A DNA stretch of 64,000 nucleotides from Streptomyces lasiicapitis. GTDB lineage: Bacteria > Actinomycetota > Actinomycetes > Streptomycetales > Streptomycetaceae. Numbering within the stretch: the stretch's first letter is position 1; the number at the start of each line of letters is the position of its first letter. A program made the translations under genes and the position numbers. The stretch spans positions 329,544-393,543 of the forward strand of contig NZ_BMNG01000003.1 of assembly GCF_014646335.1 (NCBI RefSeq). Direction: 5' to 3'. Positions 1 to 9,089 of this stretch are shown one piece after another. The notes under the pieces were generated by a model. That model did not search any database, had not been told where the DNA came from, and worked only from the letters and a program-made list of their open reading frames with translations.

Positions 1-1128
1 CTTGTCGACGAAGACGGCGTCGAGCTGGTTGTCCGTCTGCCTGGCGAGGGCGATGGGGCCGCCGGGCGGAGCGTAGTCGGCGGCCGTGATGGGGACCGGC
101 TCGTGCCAGCTGTCGGTGCCGGTGACCCACATGACGTTGACGGCGCCGTTCTTGTCGATGAAGACGGCGTCGAGTTGGTTGTCGGTCTGTTTGGCGAGGG
201 CGATGTGCGCGGTGTTGCGGGGTGCGTAGTCGGTGGGTGTGATGCGGACGGGCCCCTGCCAACTGCCGGTGCCGACGACCCACATGACGTTGACGGCGCC
301 CTCTTTGTCGATGAAGACGGCGTCGAGCTGGTTGTCCGTCTGCCTGGCGAGGGCGAGGGGGCCGCCGGGCGGCGCCACCGCCGCGGTGATGGGCAGCGGG
401 CCGTGCCACGCGCCGGTACCCTCGACCCACATCACGTTCACGACGCCGTCGCCGTCGATGGCGAGCGCGTCCAGCTGATTCGCCCGCTGCGGCTCGGCCG
501 CCACATAGGCGGGGGACGGCGGTGGCGTCCAGAAGCGCTTGCGGGCCGAGAACGTCAGCCGGTACTCCCCACCGCCGCCGGAGATCGTGATCTCCTTGCG
601 GACGTACTCACCGGCCGCCGCCCGCTTCAACTCCTCGGTGGTGAAGTGAAGTTCCTGCGGATCGCCGATCGGGTCGTCCGTGTCGGGGAAGCCCGTGGGT
701 GTCCTGACCGAGCCGTGCAGGGACTGGATGATCCGTTGAGCCAGCACCCCATGGGACTCCCCGAGGGCACCGAAGACCGCGCTGACGACAGCACCCTGCG
801 CGATCGTGCGCGCCGCTGAGGCGTCGCCGTCGTCGTTCTCCACGAGGGCGACGACGAAGATGGCCCGGTCGGGGTCGGCCAGCTCCGCCGGTACGCCCGT
901 GTTGAGGCCCCAGACGGGACGGGAGCCCGACAGGTCCACCGTGTCGCCGTTGTCGATGTCGTACGGTCCGTGCAGCGTGATCTCGGACGCCGGTATGGGG
1001 ATCGGAAATCCCCCGACGACCAGCTTGTGGTCGAGGTCGACCGCGGCGATCAACGCGTACGTCTCGTCCTCGCCGTGGGACTCGGTCGCCTCCACGCAAT
1101 GAATGCTTTCCAGCCTGATCTGCACCAT
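1..1128 (-). CDS. repeat-containing beta-propeller-like protein, 3' end outside window
   Basis: Open reading frame from an ATG at 1128, preceded by a GGGGAG ribosome site 5 nt away, running off the left edge after 376 codons. Residues 1 to about 210 look like a compact N-terminal domain that I do not recognise. From about residue 225 the protein consists of near-identical repeats of 50-51 residues, each carrying NQLDAVFIDK, then NVMWV, then a GTxSWxxP segment. Such units resemble blades of lectin-like beta-propellers that read carbohydrate or other ligands; this is inference. No signal peptide is visible, so the product may be cytoplasmic or exported by another route. It diverges from the SARP gene at 1344. 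The function and full length cannot be given from this window. Confidence 0.75.
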   Translation of the reverse strand, partial: MVQIRLESIHCVEATESHGEDETYALIAAVDLDHKLVVGGFPIPIPASEITLHGPYDIDNGDTVDLSGSRPVWGLNTGVPAELADPDRAIFVVALVENDDGDASAARTIAQGAVVSAVFGALGESHGVLAQRIIQSLHGSVRTPTGFPDTDDPIGDPQELHFTTEELKRAAAGEYVRKEITISGGGGEYRLTFSARKRFWTPPPSPAYVAAEPQRANQLDALAIDGDGVVNVMWVEGTGAWHGPLPITAAVAPPGGPLALARQTDNQLDAVFIDKEGAVNVMWVVGTGSWQGPVRITPTDYAPRNTAHIALAKQTDNQLDAVFIDKNGAVNVMWVTGTDSWHEPVPITAADYAPPGGPIALARQTDNQLDAVFVDK

Positions 1129-1244
1129 GAACTCTCCCCGTTTCGAAGGCTGATCTCGGAGGTCTCATGGTGCGACGCGCCGGATACACGCACGCGTACA
1201 CGCTCCGGCACAGGCCGGTGTCGAGGAGACGGAACGCGGGGGCG

Positions 1245-1331
1245 CAGCGGATCGATTGACATCGCCCGACGAGGACTGCTTTCGTGGGCGACTTGCGATC
1301 CGCTGGGGGAGCGGACCGCGATCCGCTGGGG
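1245..1331. repeat. direct and inverted copies of GATCCGCTG before the SARP gene
   Basis: GCGATCCGCTGGGG occurs at 1295-1308 and again at 1318-1331, a 23-bp period, and the reverse complement CAGCGGATC lies at 1245-1253. The second copy ends 12 bp before the SARP start codon. SARP proteins are known to bind heptamer-type direct repeats, so self-binding is possible, but the position over the ribosome-site region could equally reflect a simple local duplication. Confidence 0.4.
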
Positions 1332-1343
1332 GGCGGGGACGCG

Positions 1344-4300
1344 ATGGAGTTCCGGATACTGGGACCACTCGAGATACGCGTCCAGGGCGCGCTCGTGCCG
1401 GTCGGTTCCGCACGGCAGCGCGCACTGCTCACCGCACTGCTGCTGCAGTCCGACAAGCCTGTGCCCGTCCGGCAGTTGATCGCTTCGACGTGGGGGCAGG
1501 ACGCGCCACCGTCCGCGGTCGCGAACCTCCGCAGCCATGTGCACATGTTGCGCCGCCGCTTGAAGGAGGCAGGGGAGAACCGCCCCAGATTGCTCGCGGA
1601 GTCCGGGGGCTACCGCCTCGCAGTGGACCCCGACGAGCTGGACCTGACCGCGTTCGAGGAACTGCTGCGCCAGGGTCGGCAAGCCGTCCATCAGGGGCAA
1701 CACGCGCTCGCCGCAAGGAGGTTCGGGGCGGCCCTGGCGCTGTGGCGCGGCAACCCGGCGGAGAACACGGTGCTGTACGGCGGCGCGGAGGCGGACGTCG
1801 CGCGCCTGGAAGAGATCCGGCTCACGCTCGTCGAGCAGAGCTGCCGGGCTCGCCTCGACTCCGGCGACAGCACCGTTGTCGGCGACCTGCGCGCCCTCCT
1901 CGTGGAGCACCCTCTGCGCGAACCTCTGTGGGCCCTGCTGATGCTCGCCCTGCACCGCGCCGGACGGCAGGGCGACGCCCTGGACGCCTACGAGCGGGCG
2001 CGCGCCGGGATCGCCGCCGAACTCGGCCTCGACCCCGGGCCCCACCTGCGCACGCTCCACCAACAGGTGCTGACCGGCGACCCCTCCCTCGCCGCGCCGC
2101 GGGCGTCGACCGAGCCTGCCGGGATCGCGCCCGCCGGGACCGCTGCCTGGCAACCGCTCGCAGGCCGGAAGGCCGAGCTCGCCCACCTGACCGAGCGGCT
2201 CGACGCCGCCCTTTCGGGACGGCCGGGCGTCGTCCTGGTGGAGGGCGAGCCCGGCATCGGCAAGACCCGGCTCCTGGAGGAACTCGACCGCACGGCCGCG
2301 GCACGGGGCGTGCCGGTGCTGTGGGGCCGGGGGAGCGGCGAGGCGGGCGCCCCGGCGTTCTGGCCCTGGCGGCAGGCCGTGCGTGCCCTCCTCGCGGACG
2401 GCCGCGCGCGGGACACACTGTCGTCACTCGGGGACACGGCCGACGAACTGGCCAGGATCGTCCCCGAGTTGGCCCCGGCGCACCGCGACGCACGAGAGAC
2501 CGCGCCGCCGGTCGGAGCCGAGCACCGGTTCGCCCTGTTCGAGCTCTTCGCGGCCCTGCTGACCCGGGCCGCCACGGCGAGCCGCGGCCTCGTCGTCGTA
2601 CTCGACGACCTGCACTACGCGGACACCGCCTCGCTGCTGCTGCTCGGCCATCTCGCGCGCGGACTCAGGGACGCCCCCTTGCTGATTGCCATCGGCGTCC
2701 GGCCGTCCGAGCTGAGCCCGCCGCGGCGCGACATCCCCGGACTCGCCGGGCTCGCCGGACGGTACCCCGCCGACCGGCTCGCGCTGACCGGGCTCCCGGA
2801 GGCCGCGGTGGCCGACCAGCTCCGGCACGTCACGGGCAGGCCCTGCGACCCCGCCGTCGCTGCCTCGGTGACCCGGCGCACCGCGGGAAACCCGCTGTTC
2901 GTCCAGGAGATCGGCAAGCTGCTGGCCGCGGCCGGCGGCGCACCTGTCTCCGAGGTCCCGGCCGCGGTGCGGGACGCCATCCGGGAGCATTTGAACGTCC
3001 TGTCCCCGCGCAGCCGCGCGCTGCTGTCCACCGCGGCCGTGCTGTCCGACGACATCGACGCGAGGCTGCTGGCGGCCGTCGCCCGCACCAGCGTCGACGA
3101 CGTGGTCAGCTGCCTCGACGAGGTGCTCGTGGCAGCCGTGGTGCGCCCCGCCCGGGGCGGCACTGGCCACCGCTTCGCCCACGACCTCGTACGCGAGTGC
3201 CTGTGCCTGGACATGCATGCGGGCGACCGCGCCCGCATCCACGTGCGCGCGGCCGAGCACCTCACCGCCCTCGACGACCCGGCGCACCTGCCCCGCATCG
3301 CCCGGCACCGCCTCGCCGCGCTCCCCCTGGGCGATCCCGCCCTCGCCGTACGCGCCGCGGCCGATTCGGCCGAACTGGCCCTGCGCCAGCTCGCCTACGA
3401 GGACGCCGTCGAACTCTTCGACCGGGCACTCGCGGCCGGAGACCTCTGCGGCCTCGACGCCCACGCCCGCGGACGGCTCCTCATCGGCAAGGCCGGCGCC
3501 CTCCACCAGGCCCACGACGTCTCCCGCGCCATGCGCGCCTGTGAAACCGCCGCCGCGCTCGCCCGGCACACCGGTGACGCCGAGGCCCTCGGCCGGGCAG
3601 CCCTCGTCCTGGCCGACGTCACCGACGCACAGTGGCTGTCCACGGTCGCTCCGTGGTGCCACGAAGCGCTCGCCCGGCTGCCCGTCCGGGACAGCGCGCC
3701 GCGCGCCCAACTCCTCGCCCTCCAGGCCATCATCGCCTCCGTCAGCGAGGACCTCGGCCTGCCGGACAGCAGCGCGGCGGCGCTCGCCATGGCGGAACGG
3801 CTCGACGACCCGGCGGCGCTGACCACCGCCCTGAGAGCCCGGCAACTCGCCCGGTCCGTGCCGGAGGGCAGTGCGGAACGTCTGGCACTCGGCGGGCGGA
3901 TGCTCCGCCTCGCCCCCCGGCTGGCCGACCAGGCCGTGCAGTGGGGACACCTGTGGCGCTTCGACGCCCTGGTCCAGCTCGGGCGCGTCGACGAGGCCGA
4001 GGGGGAACTCGACCTGCTCGAACCGGTCGTCGCCCGCATGCGCCAGCCGCTGGCCCGCTGGCACCTGGTGCGCAGCCGTGCGGTGATCCACTTCGGGCGC
4101 GGGCACTTCGCCCGGGCACGAGCCGCCAACGACGAGGCCGTCGCCCTGGCCGAGGCGGGCTGCCACCCCTCGGCGCTCTGGCTCTCGCGCTACATCAGGG
4201 ACCTCATGGCCGGACTGGTCGACGACGGGGTCGAACGGACGCCGTCGCCGGAGTCCCGGTCGCGCTCGCACCTGTCCCACATGGTCACCCTCGGCGTGGC

Positions 4301-4838
4301 GGAGCACCACGCCCTGCACGGCCGCGACCGGGAAGCCCGCCGGTGCTACGCACGGGTGCCGCCGCTGCACGCCCTGCGGCCACCGCCCTTCGCCCGTCTC
4401 TACCTGTACGGGCTCCACGGCGAGACCGCCGCGGCGGTGGGCGACCGCGAGGGCTGCGAGGCGGCCTACCGCAGGTTGCTCCCGTACGCCGCCTTCCACG
4501 TGGCCACCGGCGCCGGGGTGACGCTCACCAGAGGCTCCGCGCAGCTGCCGCTCGGCGTTGCCGCCGCGGGGAGCGGCCGCACGCGCGCGGCCGCGGACCA
4601 CCTTCGCGCCGCCGTGGCCTCGAACCGGGCGGCGGGCCTAGTGCCCTGCACGGCCGTCGCCCAGTACCGCCTCGCCGAACAGCTCCTGTCCGGCCACCAC
4701 TCCGACGCCCACGAGGAGGGCGTCCGGGCCGCCACCGAGGCCGGTCTCGCGGCGGCCCGGCTCGGCATTCCCTGGCTGCGTGCCCGCGCCGCCCACCTCC
4801 TCGGCCGGGCGGCTCCGTGGCAGGGACAAGCGCCGTGA
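1344..4838 (+). CDS. SARP/AfsR-type transcriptional regulator with AAA+ ATPase and TPR-like C-terminus
   Basis: The protein has 1164 residues from the ATG at 1344, where the typical SARP opening MEFRILGPLEIRV begins; an upstream in-frame GTG at 1284 lacks this support. Residues 1-95 form an OmpR-type winged helix and residues about 100-250 a bacterial transcriptional activation domain (BTAD). A P-loop GEPGIGKT lies at about 301-308 and a Walker B with LDD at about 420-422, followed by a long helical TPR-like half to the end. This is the large SARP-plus-ATPase architecture of AfsR-like or SARP-LAL regulators, which activate secondary-metabolite or pathway genes when their ATPase/sensor half is switched on. 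No C-terminal LuxR helix-turn-helix is seen. No biosynthetic cluster is adjacent, so the target is unknown; the neighbouring GH92 gene converges on it. Confidence 0.9.
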   Translation: MEFRILGPLEIRVQGALVPVGSARQRALLTALLLQSDKPVPVRQLIASTWGQDAPPSAVANLRSHVHMLRRRLKEAGENRPRLLAESGGYRLAVDPDELDLTAFEELLRQGRQAVHQGQHALAARRFGAALALWRGNPAENTVLYGGAEADVARLEEIRLTLVEQSCRARLDSGDSTVVGDLRALLVEHPLREPLWALLMLALHRAGRQGDALDAYERARAGIAAELGLDPGPHLRTLHQQVLTGDPSLAAPRASTEPAGIAPAGTAAWQPLAGRKAELAHLTERLDAALSGRPGVVLVEGEPGIGKTRLLEELDRTAAARGVPVLWGRGSGEAGAPAFWPWRQAVRALLADGRARDTLSSLGDTADELARIVPELAPAHRDARETAPPVGAEHRFALFELFAALLTRAATASRGLVVVLDDLHYADTASLLLLGHLARGLRDAPLLIAIGVRPSELSPPRRDIPGLAGLAGRYPADRLALTGLPEAAVADQLRHVTGRPCDPAVAASVTRRTAGNPLFVQEIGKLLAAAGGAPVSEVPAAVRDAIREHLNVLSPRSRALLSTAAVLSDDIDARLLAAVARTSVDDVVSCLDEVLVAAVVRPARGGTGHRFAHDLVRECLCLDMHAGDRARIHVRAAEHLTALDDPAHLPRIARHRLAALPLGDPALAVRAAADSAELALRQLAYEDAVELFDRALAAGDLCGLDAHARGRLLIGKAGALHQAHDVSRAMRACETAAALARHTGDAEALGRAALVLADVTDAQWLSTVAPWCHEALARLPVRDSAPRAQLLALQAIIASVSEDLGLPDSSAAALAMAERLDDPAALTTALRARQLARSVPEGSAERLALGGRMLRLAPRLADQAVQWGHLWRFDALVQLGRVDEAEGELDLLEPVVARMRQPLARWHLVRSRAVIHFGRGHFARARAANDEAVALAEAGCHPSALWLSRYIRDLMAGLVDDGVERTPSPESRSRSHLSHMVTLGVAEHHALHGRDREARRCYARVPPLHALRPPPFARLYLYGLHGETAAAVGDREGCEAAYRRLLPYAAFHVATGAGVTLTRGSAQLPLGVAAAGSGRTRAAADHLRAAVASNRAAGLVPCTAVAQYRLAEQLLSGHHSDAHEEGVRAATEAGLAAARLGIPWLRARAAHLLGRAAPWQGQAP

Positions 4839-4844
4839 TCGCCC

Positions 4845-4877
4845 GGAGGGCGCCGGTTCGGCGAACCGGCGCCCTCC
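4845..4877. terminator. bidirectional terminator between SARP and GH92 genes
   Basis: A perfect 15-bp stem (GGAGGGCGCCGGTTC and its complement) closes a 3-nt GGC loop 6 bp after the SARP stop. The convergent GH92 gene ends at 4894, so the hairpin can serve both transcripts. It has a short T-containing tail rather than a T run, which is usual in Streptomyces. Confidence 0.8.
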
Positions 4878-4893
4878 TTCGTCGAGCCGTGGA

Positions 4894-7800
4894 TCAGTGA
4901 AGCAGCTCCACCTCCGAGAGCGTGCCCCGCCCCCCGGTGAAGACCAGGCGGTACTTCACATACGCCCCCGGATCGCTCACCGTGAACGGCCGGGTCTGCT
5001 GGTCCCAGGCGAAGGACTGGCCGGACCGCTTGTCGACCGTCGACCACTTCTCGCCGTCGCGGGAGCCCTGGAGGACCCAGCCGCGAGGGGCCTTGGCCTT
5101 GTCGGCCGAGGTGAGGGTGTACTGGACGGCCTTGGTGCGGCCCTGCACCGGCAGTACGACGGACGCCGAATTCGCGTACGTGGACGACGAGTTGTCGAAG
5201 AGTTCGCCCTCCACCTTGAGGGCGTCCTTGCGCGGGGACGGCACCTTGTCGTCGTCCGTGACGGAGACCGGCTGGGCGTTCTTGCCGGTGCCCCACGCGG
5301 ACGGCTTCGGGCCCATGTCGAATTCCAGGACCCCGCCGCGCGCGACGGCGGAGTGCGGCAGCGCGGTCGAGTTCCACTTCTTGCCGTTGACCTTCAGGCC
5401 CTGCACGTACACGTTCTTCGCGCTGTTCTTCGGGGCCTTGACCACCAGGTCCTTGCCGTTGTCCATGTGCACGGTCATCTTCGTGAACTGCGGTGAGCCG
5501 ATGGCGTATTCACCGCTGCCCATGACGAGCGGGTAGAAGCCGAGCGCCGAGAACAGGTACCAGGCCGACTGCTCGCCGTTGTCCTCGTCGCCGTGGTAGC
5601 CCTGCCCGATCTCGCTGCCCGTGTACAGGCGGGACATGACCTCGCGGACCTTCTCCTGCGTCTTCGAGGGCTGTCCGGCCGCGTCGTACATGTACGCGGC
5701 GTGGTGCGCGACCTGGTTGGAGTGCCCGTACATGCCCATGCGTACGTCACGGGCCTCCGTCATCTCGTGGATGACGCCGCCGTACGAACCGGCGAACTCG
5801 GGCGAGGCGGTCTCGGGAGTGGCGAAGTACGTGTCCAGCTTCTTCGACAGGCCGCCCCGCCCGCCGTACAGGTTGGCGAGGCCGCGCGAGTCCTGCGGGG
5901 CGGTGAAGGCGTAGCCCCACGCGTTGGTCTCGGTGTAGTCGTGGCCCCAGACGCGCGGGTCGAACTTGTCGGAGGGGACGCGCCAGTCGCCCTTCTTGTT
6001 CTTGCCCTGGAAGAACCCGGCCTTGGAGTCGAAGAGGTTCACGTAGTCGCGGGCGCGGTTGAGGAAGTACGAGGCCTCCTCCTTGTAGCGCTTCTCGCCC
6101 GTCTTCTTGTAGAGCGCCTGGCCCATCTTCGCGATGCCGTAGTCGTTGACGTATCCCTCGAGTGCCCACGACAGGCCCTCGTGCGTCTCGGACGGGGTGT
6201 AGCCGAGGAACGGCGACGTGGTCATGCCCTTGCGGCCGTAGCCCGACCTGTCCGGCGCGACCGTCGCGTTCTTCACCGCCGCGTCGTACGCCGCCTTCGC
6301 GTCGAAGCCCTTGACGCCCTTCACGTACGCGTCGGCGAACGCCACGTCGGAGGACGTGCCGGTCATCAGGTCCGCGTAGCCGGGCGAGGACCAGCGCGAC
6401 GTCCAGCCGCCGTCCTTGTAGTGCTGCACGAAGCCGTCGACCAGCTCGCCCGCCTTCTTCGGCGTGAAGAGGGAGTAGGCGGGCCACGTCGTGCGGTACG
6501 TGTCCCAGAAGCCGTTGTTCACGTACGGCTTGCCCTCGACGATCTTCGCGCCGGTGTGGGTGGGCGTGTCCGGGCCGGTCTGCGGCGAGAACGGCGACGC
6601 GTACTTGTGCTTCGAACCGACCTTCTCGAAGCCGGAGTTGGGGTACAGGTAGAGGCGGTACAGGCTGGAGTACAGGGACGTCTTCTGGCCCTCGCTCGCG
6701 CCCTCCACCTCGACGCGGCCGAGGATGTCGTCCCACTTGTCCTGCGCCCGCTCCTTGACGCGGCCGAACGACGTGCCCGCCGGGATCTCCTCGTCCAGGT
6801 TGGCCTTCGCCTGGTCGACGCTGATCAGGGAGGTCGCCAGGCGCAGCGAGACACTGCGGTCCTTGCCGGGCTTGAAGCGGAAGTAGCCGGTGGCGTCGGT
6901 GGTGCCGCCGCCCGTCAGCTTGCCGCCGTCCGTGACCGGGCTGTCGAAGGTGCCGTACACGAACATGCGCGTCGCGCCGGTCGACAGGCCCGACTTCACG
7001 TCGGAGTAGCCCGTGACGACGCCCTTCTCCTTGTCGAGGGTCAGGCCGACGTTGTGCTTGGTGTCGCCCGTCTTCTCGATGTTGTCGAAGACGATGCTCG
7101 CGTCGTCACCGGGATAGGTGAACTTGAACATGGCCGCGTGGTCGGTCGGCGTCATCTCGGCCTTGAGGCCGTTCTCGAACGTCACGCCGTAGTAGTGCGG
7201 CTTCGCCGTCTCCTTCTCGTGCCGGAACGGCAGCGCCCGCTTGGTGCGGTCGGCGTCCGGCTTGTCCTTCGCCGCCGACGGCATCACCTGGAAGGTCTGC
7301 CGGTCGCCCATCCACGGGCTCGGCTCGTGGCTCGCGCTGAACGCCTGCACGGTCGGCAGGTTGTCGTCGTTGTTGCCGCGCGCGTAGTCGTACAGCCAGC
7401 TTATGGAGCCCGCGTTGGTCACCGGCGTCCAGAAGTTGAAGCCGTGCGGGACGGCCGTCGCGGGGAAGGTGTTGCCGCGCGAGAAGCCGTTGCTGGAGTT
7501 GGTGCCGCGCGTGGTGGAGGCGTAGTCGGAGGGGCGCGCCTTGGGCTCGGCGGGCGGGGTCTCCTTCAGGGACACGTCGTCCAGCCAGCCCCGGAACTTC
7601 GCGGGGCCCTTGGGGGAGTCGTAGCCGACGAGGATCCGGTCCACCGTCTTGCCCGCGGCCACGTCACCGATGCGCCCGGCGACGTCGTTCCACTGGTTGA
7701 CGTACAACACCTTGGAATCGCCCTGCCCGCGCGGGGTCAGCGGGAAGCCGTGCTGGTCGGTGGCTTTGAGGTCACTCAGATAGGTGCCGTCCGTGAAGGC

Positions 7801-8760
7801 CAGGTCGACGGCGACGTTCGTGGCGTCGTAGTCGAGATCGCCGTCCGCCATGGACGGGAAGACGCGGTACGACAGCTCCGTGTCACGGCGCACGTCGACG
7901 TTCACGTCGAAGACCTTGTTGTACGAGAAGCCGCGCCGCTCGGCCGTGTGCGTGCCCGCGTACCGCAGGGCCTGCCTGCCGGTGAACCCGGCGCGCGCCT
8001 TGGCGGTCGGAGAGCCGGCGGGGCCCCGGTCGACGAGGCTCAGCATGTCGTCGGGCGGGGCCGGGTTGTCGCTGCCGCCGACGGAGAGCTGCACGTCGGC
8101 GAGTTGCAGGGCATCGCTCGCGCCGTTGTTGGCGGTGATGTCCAGGCGGTAGTGGGAGTACGCGGCTGTGTTCTCGAAGTCGTACTTCTTCGTCGTGAAG
8201 GGGCTGGCGAACTTCTCGCCCTTGCGGGTGTCGAGGTCCTTCCAGTCCTTGCCGTCCGTCGAGCCCTGGAGCGTCCAGTCCTTCGGGTCGCGCTCCTGGT
8301 GGTCGTTGGCGGAGGTGAGTGCGTACGTCACGACCTTCGCGGGCTCGTCGAGCTCGAACTCCACCCAGCCGGTGGGCTTGAAGGTGAGCCACTTGGTCGA
8401 CTGCTCGCCGTCGACCAGCTTCTCCTTGGTCTCCCCGGAGCCCGCGTTCTCACCGCTCGCCCGCACGTCCACGACGTGGTCGTTCACGCTCCCCGGAATC
8501 CCGGAGCTGAAGCCGCCGTTGACGCCGCCGGCCTTCTTCTTGCCGTCGGCGCCCGTCTCGACCGTGTTCAGCCAGTCGGGCTGCGCGTCGTTCTTCTCGA
8601 ACGAGGAGCTGAACTCCTTCTCCGCGCGCGGCGCCCGCTCCGGCCCGGCCACGGCGACGCCCTGCGAGGCGGCGAGCACCGCGAGCGCGGTGAGGCCGAC
8701 GGCGGCCGGGGCGCGGCGCGCGCTCCCCCCGCGGCGTCTGTGTCGAGGTCTGTGTCCCAT
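4894..8760 (-). CDS. secreted glycoside hydrolase family 92 alpha-mannosidase with discoidin-like domains
   Basis: Start is the ATG at 8760, 10 bp after GGAGGGG; the product has 1288 residues. It opens with an Arg-rich n-region (GHRPRHRRRG) and a hydrophobic signal ending near AVAGP. Residues about 90-230 look like an F5/8 type C (discoidin) carbohydrate-binding domain. The GH92 N-terminal sandwich and (alpha/alpha)6 catalytic domain follow. The family signature GDEDNGEQSAWYLFSALGFYP is present in slightly split form around GYHGDEDNGEQSAWY, as are HSNQVAHH and GLSWALEGYVNDYG. A second discoidin-like module ends the protein. GH92 enzymes are calcium-dependent exo-alpha-mannosidases that trim mannans or N-glycans, so this is probably an extracellular mannoside scavenger. 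A LacI-type palindrome lies about 30 bp upstream of the start. Confidence 0.92.
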   Translation of the reverse strand: MGHRPRHRRRGGSARRAPAAVGLTALAVLAASQGVAVAGPERAPRAEKEFSSSFEKNDAQPDWLNTVETGADGKKKAGGVNGGFSSGIPGSVNDHVVDVRASGENAGSGETKEKLVDGEQSTKWLTFKPTGWVEFELDEPAKVVTYALTSANDHQERDPKDWTLQGSTDGKDWKDLDTRKGEKFASPFTTKKYDFENTAAYSHYRLDITANNGASDALQLADVQLSVGGSDNPAPPDDMLSLVDRGPAGSPTAKARAGFTGRQALRYAGTHTAERRGFSYNKVFDVNVDVRRDTELSYRVFPSMADGDLDYDATNVAVDLAFTDGTYLSDLKATDQHGFPLTPRGQGDSKVLYVNQWNDVAGRIGDVAAGKTVDRILVGYDSPKGPAKFRGWLDDVSLKETPPAEPKARPSDYASTTRGTNSSNGFSRGNTFPATAVPHGFNFWTPVTNAGSISWLYDYARGNNDDNLPTVQAFSASHEPSPWMGDRQTFQVMPSAAKDKPDADRTKRALPFRHEKETAKPHYYGVTFENGLKAEMTPTDHAAMFKFTYPGDDASIVFDNIEKTGDTKHNVGLTLDKEKGVVTGYSDVKSGLSTGATRMFVYGTFDSPVTDGGKLTGGGTTDATGYFRFKPGKDRSVSLRLATSLISVDQAKANLDEEIPAGTSFGRVKERAQDKWDDILGRVEVEGASEGQKTSLYSSLYRLYLYPNSGFEKVGSKHKYASPFSPQTGPDTPTHTGAKIVEGKPYVNNGFWDTYRTTWPAYSLFTPKKAGELVDGFVQHYKDGGWTSRWSSPGYADLMTGTSSDVAFADAYVKGVKGFDAKAAYDAAVKNATVAPDRSGYGRKGMTTSPFLGYTPSETHEGLSWALEGYVNDYGIAKMGQALYKKTGEKRYKEEASYFLNRARDYVNLFDSKAGFFQGKNKKGDWRVPSDKFDPRVWGHDYTETNAWGYAFTAPQDSRGLANLYGGRGGLSKKLDTYFATPETASPEFAGSYGGVIHEMTEARDVRMGMYGHSNQVAHHAAYMYDAAGQPSKTQEKVREVMSRLYTGSEIGQGYHGDEDNGEQSAWYLFSALGFYPLVMGSGEYAIGSPQFTKMTVHMDNGKDLVVKAPKNSAKNVYVQGLKVNGKKWNSTALPHSAVARGGVLEFDMGPKPSAWGTGKNAQPVSVTDDDKVPSPRKDALKVEGELFDNSSSTYANSASVVLPVQGRTKAVQYTLTSADKAKAPRGWVLQGSRDGEKWSTVDKRSGQSFAWDQQTRPFTVSDPGAYVKYRLVFTGGRGTLSEVELLH

Positions 8761-8788
8761 CCCCTGAGTCCCCTCCAAGCACCTGCTG

Positions 8789-8800
8789 GACAACGTTGTC
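8789..8800. promoter_or_regulatory. LacI-type operator candidate before the GH92 gene
   Basis: GACAACGTTGTC is a perfect 12-bp palindrome located 29-40 bp upstream of the mannosidase start. This sequence type, with the central ACGT, is typical of LacI-family operators before glycosidase genes in actinobacteria. No LacI gene lies beside it. A related imperfect palindrome occurs before xylF. Confidence 0.5.
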
Positions 8801-9089
8801 AGTGGTTGCGCAGGGTCCAGTAGGGCGGTAAGTGGGCGGCGGTGTCAAGGGTGTTGCCGGGCCACGGGCGACGAGAGGTCCGTCCGCTGCCTGTTGGGGC
8901 TGCGGACGGACCGTCAGAGGTGCGGAGGTGGGCTGGGCGGGGGTGTGGTCGACGGTGGCGGGTGGTGGGCCGGAGGCTTGGCCGGGTGGGTGAACGTGGC
9001 GGGTGGTCGGCCGGAGGCCTGGTCGGGTTGGCGATCGCGGCGTGCGGTCAACCGGAGCGCCCGGCCAGGTCCGCGAACCCGGCGCGCGG
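8801..9089. other. non-coding gap with terminator-like hairpin and decayed duplications
   Basis: No gene is supported here. GTCCGTCCGC at 8878-8887 pairs with GCGGACGGAC at 8902-8911 (10-bp stem), placed to terminate the leftward LLM oxidoreductase transcript. Between about 8950 and 9086 the DNA contains two imperfect direct duplications. One copy repeats the last codons of the oxidoreductase gene, ending in the same frame with LAGRSG and a stop. Confidence 0.55.

Noticed and set aside
1256..3544. Second rightward frame overlapping the SARP gene
   Set aside because: Arg/Pro/Gly-rich shadow; the SARP frame shows winged-helix, BTAD and Walker motifs.
5593..8823. Very long open frame on the plus strand opposite the GH92 gene (about 1070 codons)
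   Set aside because: It is an antisense shadow caused by G/C-rich third positions; its translation is Arg/Val/Gly/Leu-rich with no motif, and the GH92 frame on the other strand has clear family signatures.
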